Shown here piece after piece: positions 63,142 to 64,000 of a stretch of DNA of 64,000 nt. The stretch is from Defluviimonas sp. SAOS-178_SWC (GTDB lineage: Bacteria; Pseudomonadota; Alphaproteobacteria; Rhodobacterales; Rhodobacteraceae). The stretch spans positions 1,040,001-1,104,000 of the forward strand of contig NZ_CP156081.1 of the NCBI RefSeq assembly GCF_039830135.1, read 5' to 3'. Each line of letters starts with the position of its first letter. Within the stretch, counting starts at the first letter, position 1. The notes under the pieces are model-generated. The model worked only from the letters and a program-made list of their open reading frames with translations. It was not told the origin of the DNA and did not search any database. The position numbers and the translations under genes are program-made.

Positions 63142-64000
63142 TTACTGCGGAATCTCGCCGCTGATGCCCTCGACGAAGAAGTTCATGCCAAGAAGCGTGC
63201 CGTCGTCCGAGACCTCGCCATCGGCGAGCCAGGCCGACCCGTCCTGCTTGTTGAGCGGGCCGGTGAAGGGGTGATAGGTTCCCGCCGCAATCGCGTCGCG
63301 GACGCCTTCGGCCTCGGCCTTGACGTCGGCCGGCACCGCGTCGGTGATCTCGCCGATCAGCACCTCTCCGCCCGCGATACCTTCCCAGGCGTCGATCTGT
63401 TCATAAGACCCGTCGAGAAGGGCGCCGACGCGCTTGACGTAGTAGGGGGCCCAGTTATCGACGATCGACGAGACCCGCGGGGAGGGCTTGTATTCGGCCA
63501 TGTCCGAAGCCTGGCCGAAGCCGATCACGGCGCCGTTGGTCTTCGCCGCTTCCGCGAGCGGTGCCGTCGAGTCGGTATGCGACGCGATCACGTCGACGCC
63601 CTGCTCGATCATCGCCTTGGCGGCGTCCGCTTCTTTCGCCGGGTCGAACCAGGTATAGGCCCAGATCACCGAAAGCTCGACATCCGGATTCACCTTCTTG
63701 GCATGCACGTAGTAGGAGTTGATCCCCATGATGACTTCGGGGATCGGGAACGAGGCGATGTAGCCGATCTTGTTCGACTTGGTCATACGGCCCGCAATCG
63801 TGCCCTGCACCGCGCGGCCCTCATAGAAGCGGGCGTTGTAGGTCGAGACGTTCGGATGCTCGCGCTTGTAGCCGGTGGCGTGTTCGAACATCACGTTGGG
63901 GAATTTCGCCGCCACCGCGTTGGTCGGATCCATGTACCCGAAGGACGTGGTGAAGATGATGTTGCAGCCGGAAAGCGCCATCTGGGTCAGCACCCGCTCG
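63142..64000 (-). CDS. BMP-family ABC transporter substrate-binding protein, N-terminus outside the window
   Basis: C-terminal 286 residues of a periplasmic basic-membrane-protein (PnrA/Med) family binder. It delivers nucleosides or related purine compounds to an ABC importer. Visible: CNIIFTTSFGYMDPTNAVAAKFPNVMFEHATG, RFYEGRAVQGTIAGRMTKSNKIGYI, DVIASHTDSTAPLAEAA (ligand-binding region) and DGTLLGMNFFVEGI. The frame runs through the window edge, so no signal peptide can be seen. The presumed permease and ATPase genes would lie outside. A terminator follows the gene. Confidence 0.93.
   Translation of the reverse strand, partial: ERVLTQMALSGCNIIFTTSFGYMDPTNAVAAKFPNVMFEHATGYKREHPNVSTYNARFYEGRAVQGTIAGRMTKSNKIGYIASFPIPEVIMGINSYYVHAKKVNPDVELSVIWAYTWFDPAKEADAAKAMIEQGVDVIASHTDSTAPLAEAAKTNGAVIGFGQASDMAEYKPSPRVSSIVDNWAPYYVKRVGALLDGSYEQIDAWEGIAGGEVLIGEITDAVPADVKAEAEGVRDAIAAGTYHPFTGPLNKQDGSAWLADGEVSDDGTLLGMNFFVEGISGEIPQ

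Overview
The window is a piece of a high-GC alphaproteobacterial chromosome, most probably from the Rhodobacteraceae/Paracoccaceae. This is inferred from the GC-rich codon use, the gene sets (trpS, pseudo-rhomboid, murJ, glnD; divergent lpoA-like and rsmI-yraN-gshB; dimethylglycine-dehydrogenase-type oxidoreductase; comM with CtrA-like sites; an FnrL-type box) and a short dispersed motif ending in CAAGATGAAG that sits between genes. No rRNA, tRNA, CRISPR array, transposase or phage gene was seen.

Layout. 1-4.3 kb: a partial unknown gene, O6-methylguanine-DNA methyltransferase, an acyltransferase-3/SGNH O-acetylase, a UspA protein and a branched-chain aminotransferase. 4.5-8.2 kb: first part of a surface-polysaccharide locus (NAD-sugar epimerase, initiating sugar-phosphate transferase, FlaA1/CapD-type epimerase/dehydratase). 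8.4-24.7 kb: an island of five large, probably type-I-secreted RTX proteins. These are a kexin-like S8 protease, a beta-propeller protein, a five-fold Calx-beta protein, a 1412-residue beta-roll protein and a CAP-domain protein. The island also holds an orphan RTX tail and a decaying FkbM methyltransferase. 25.1-34.0 kb: second part of the polysaccharide locus (two GT2 and one GT4 glycosyltransferases, KpsM/KpsE/KpsT-type ABC export, UDP-galactopyranose mutase, sulfotransferase). This suggests an exported, galactofuranose-containing and possibly sulfated capsule. 34.4-64 kb: ordinary chromosome with translation, peptidoglycan, nitrogen-signalling, cofactor, glutathione, DNA-uptake, C1/amine catabolism and sulfide-oxidation genes, ending in a BMP-family nucleoside-binding protein cut by the window edge.

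The most unusual part is the RTX island. Four genes with unrelated N-terminal domains end in the same module: tandem 86-residue (258-bp) super-repeats followed by an 89-residue tail ending in DDINIV or DDISIV. In two genes 9.1 kb apart the last 347 codons are colinear and almost identical in DNA, and the similarity stops at a super-repeat boundary. A fifth copy of the tail lies alone as a relic. This looks like N-terminal effector domains being swapped onto, or homogenised around, a constant C-terminal secretion cassette. No type I transporter is in the window, so secretion is inferred.

Other points of interest: an 11-G tract and a 9-bp inverted repeat upstream of the sulfotransferase, a rhomboid lacking its catalytic Ser and His, CtrA-like sites before comM, an FNR-type palindrome before an AhpD-like gene, and a membrane-anchored MoeB/ThiF-like protein.
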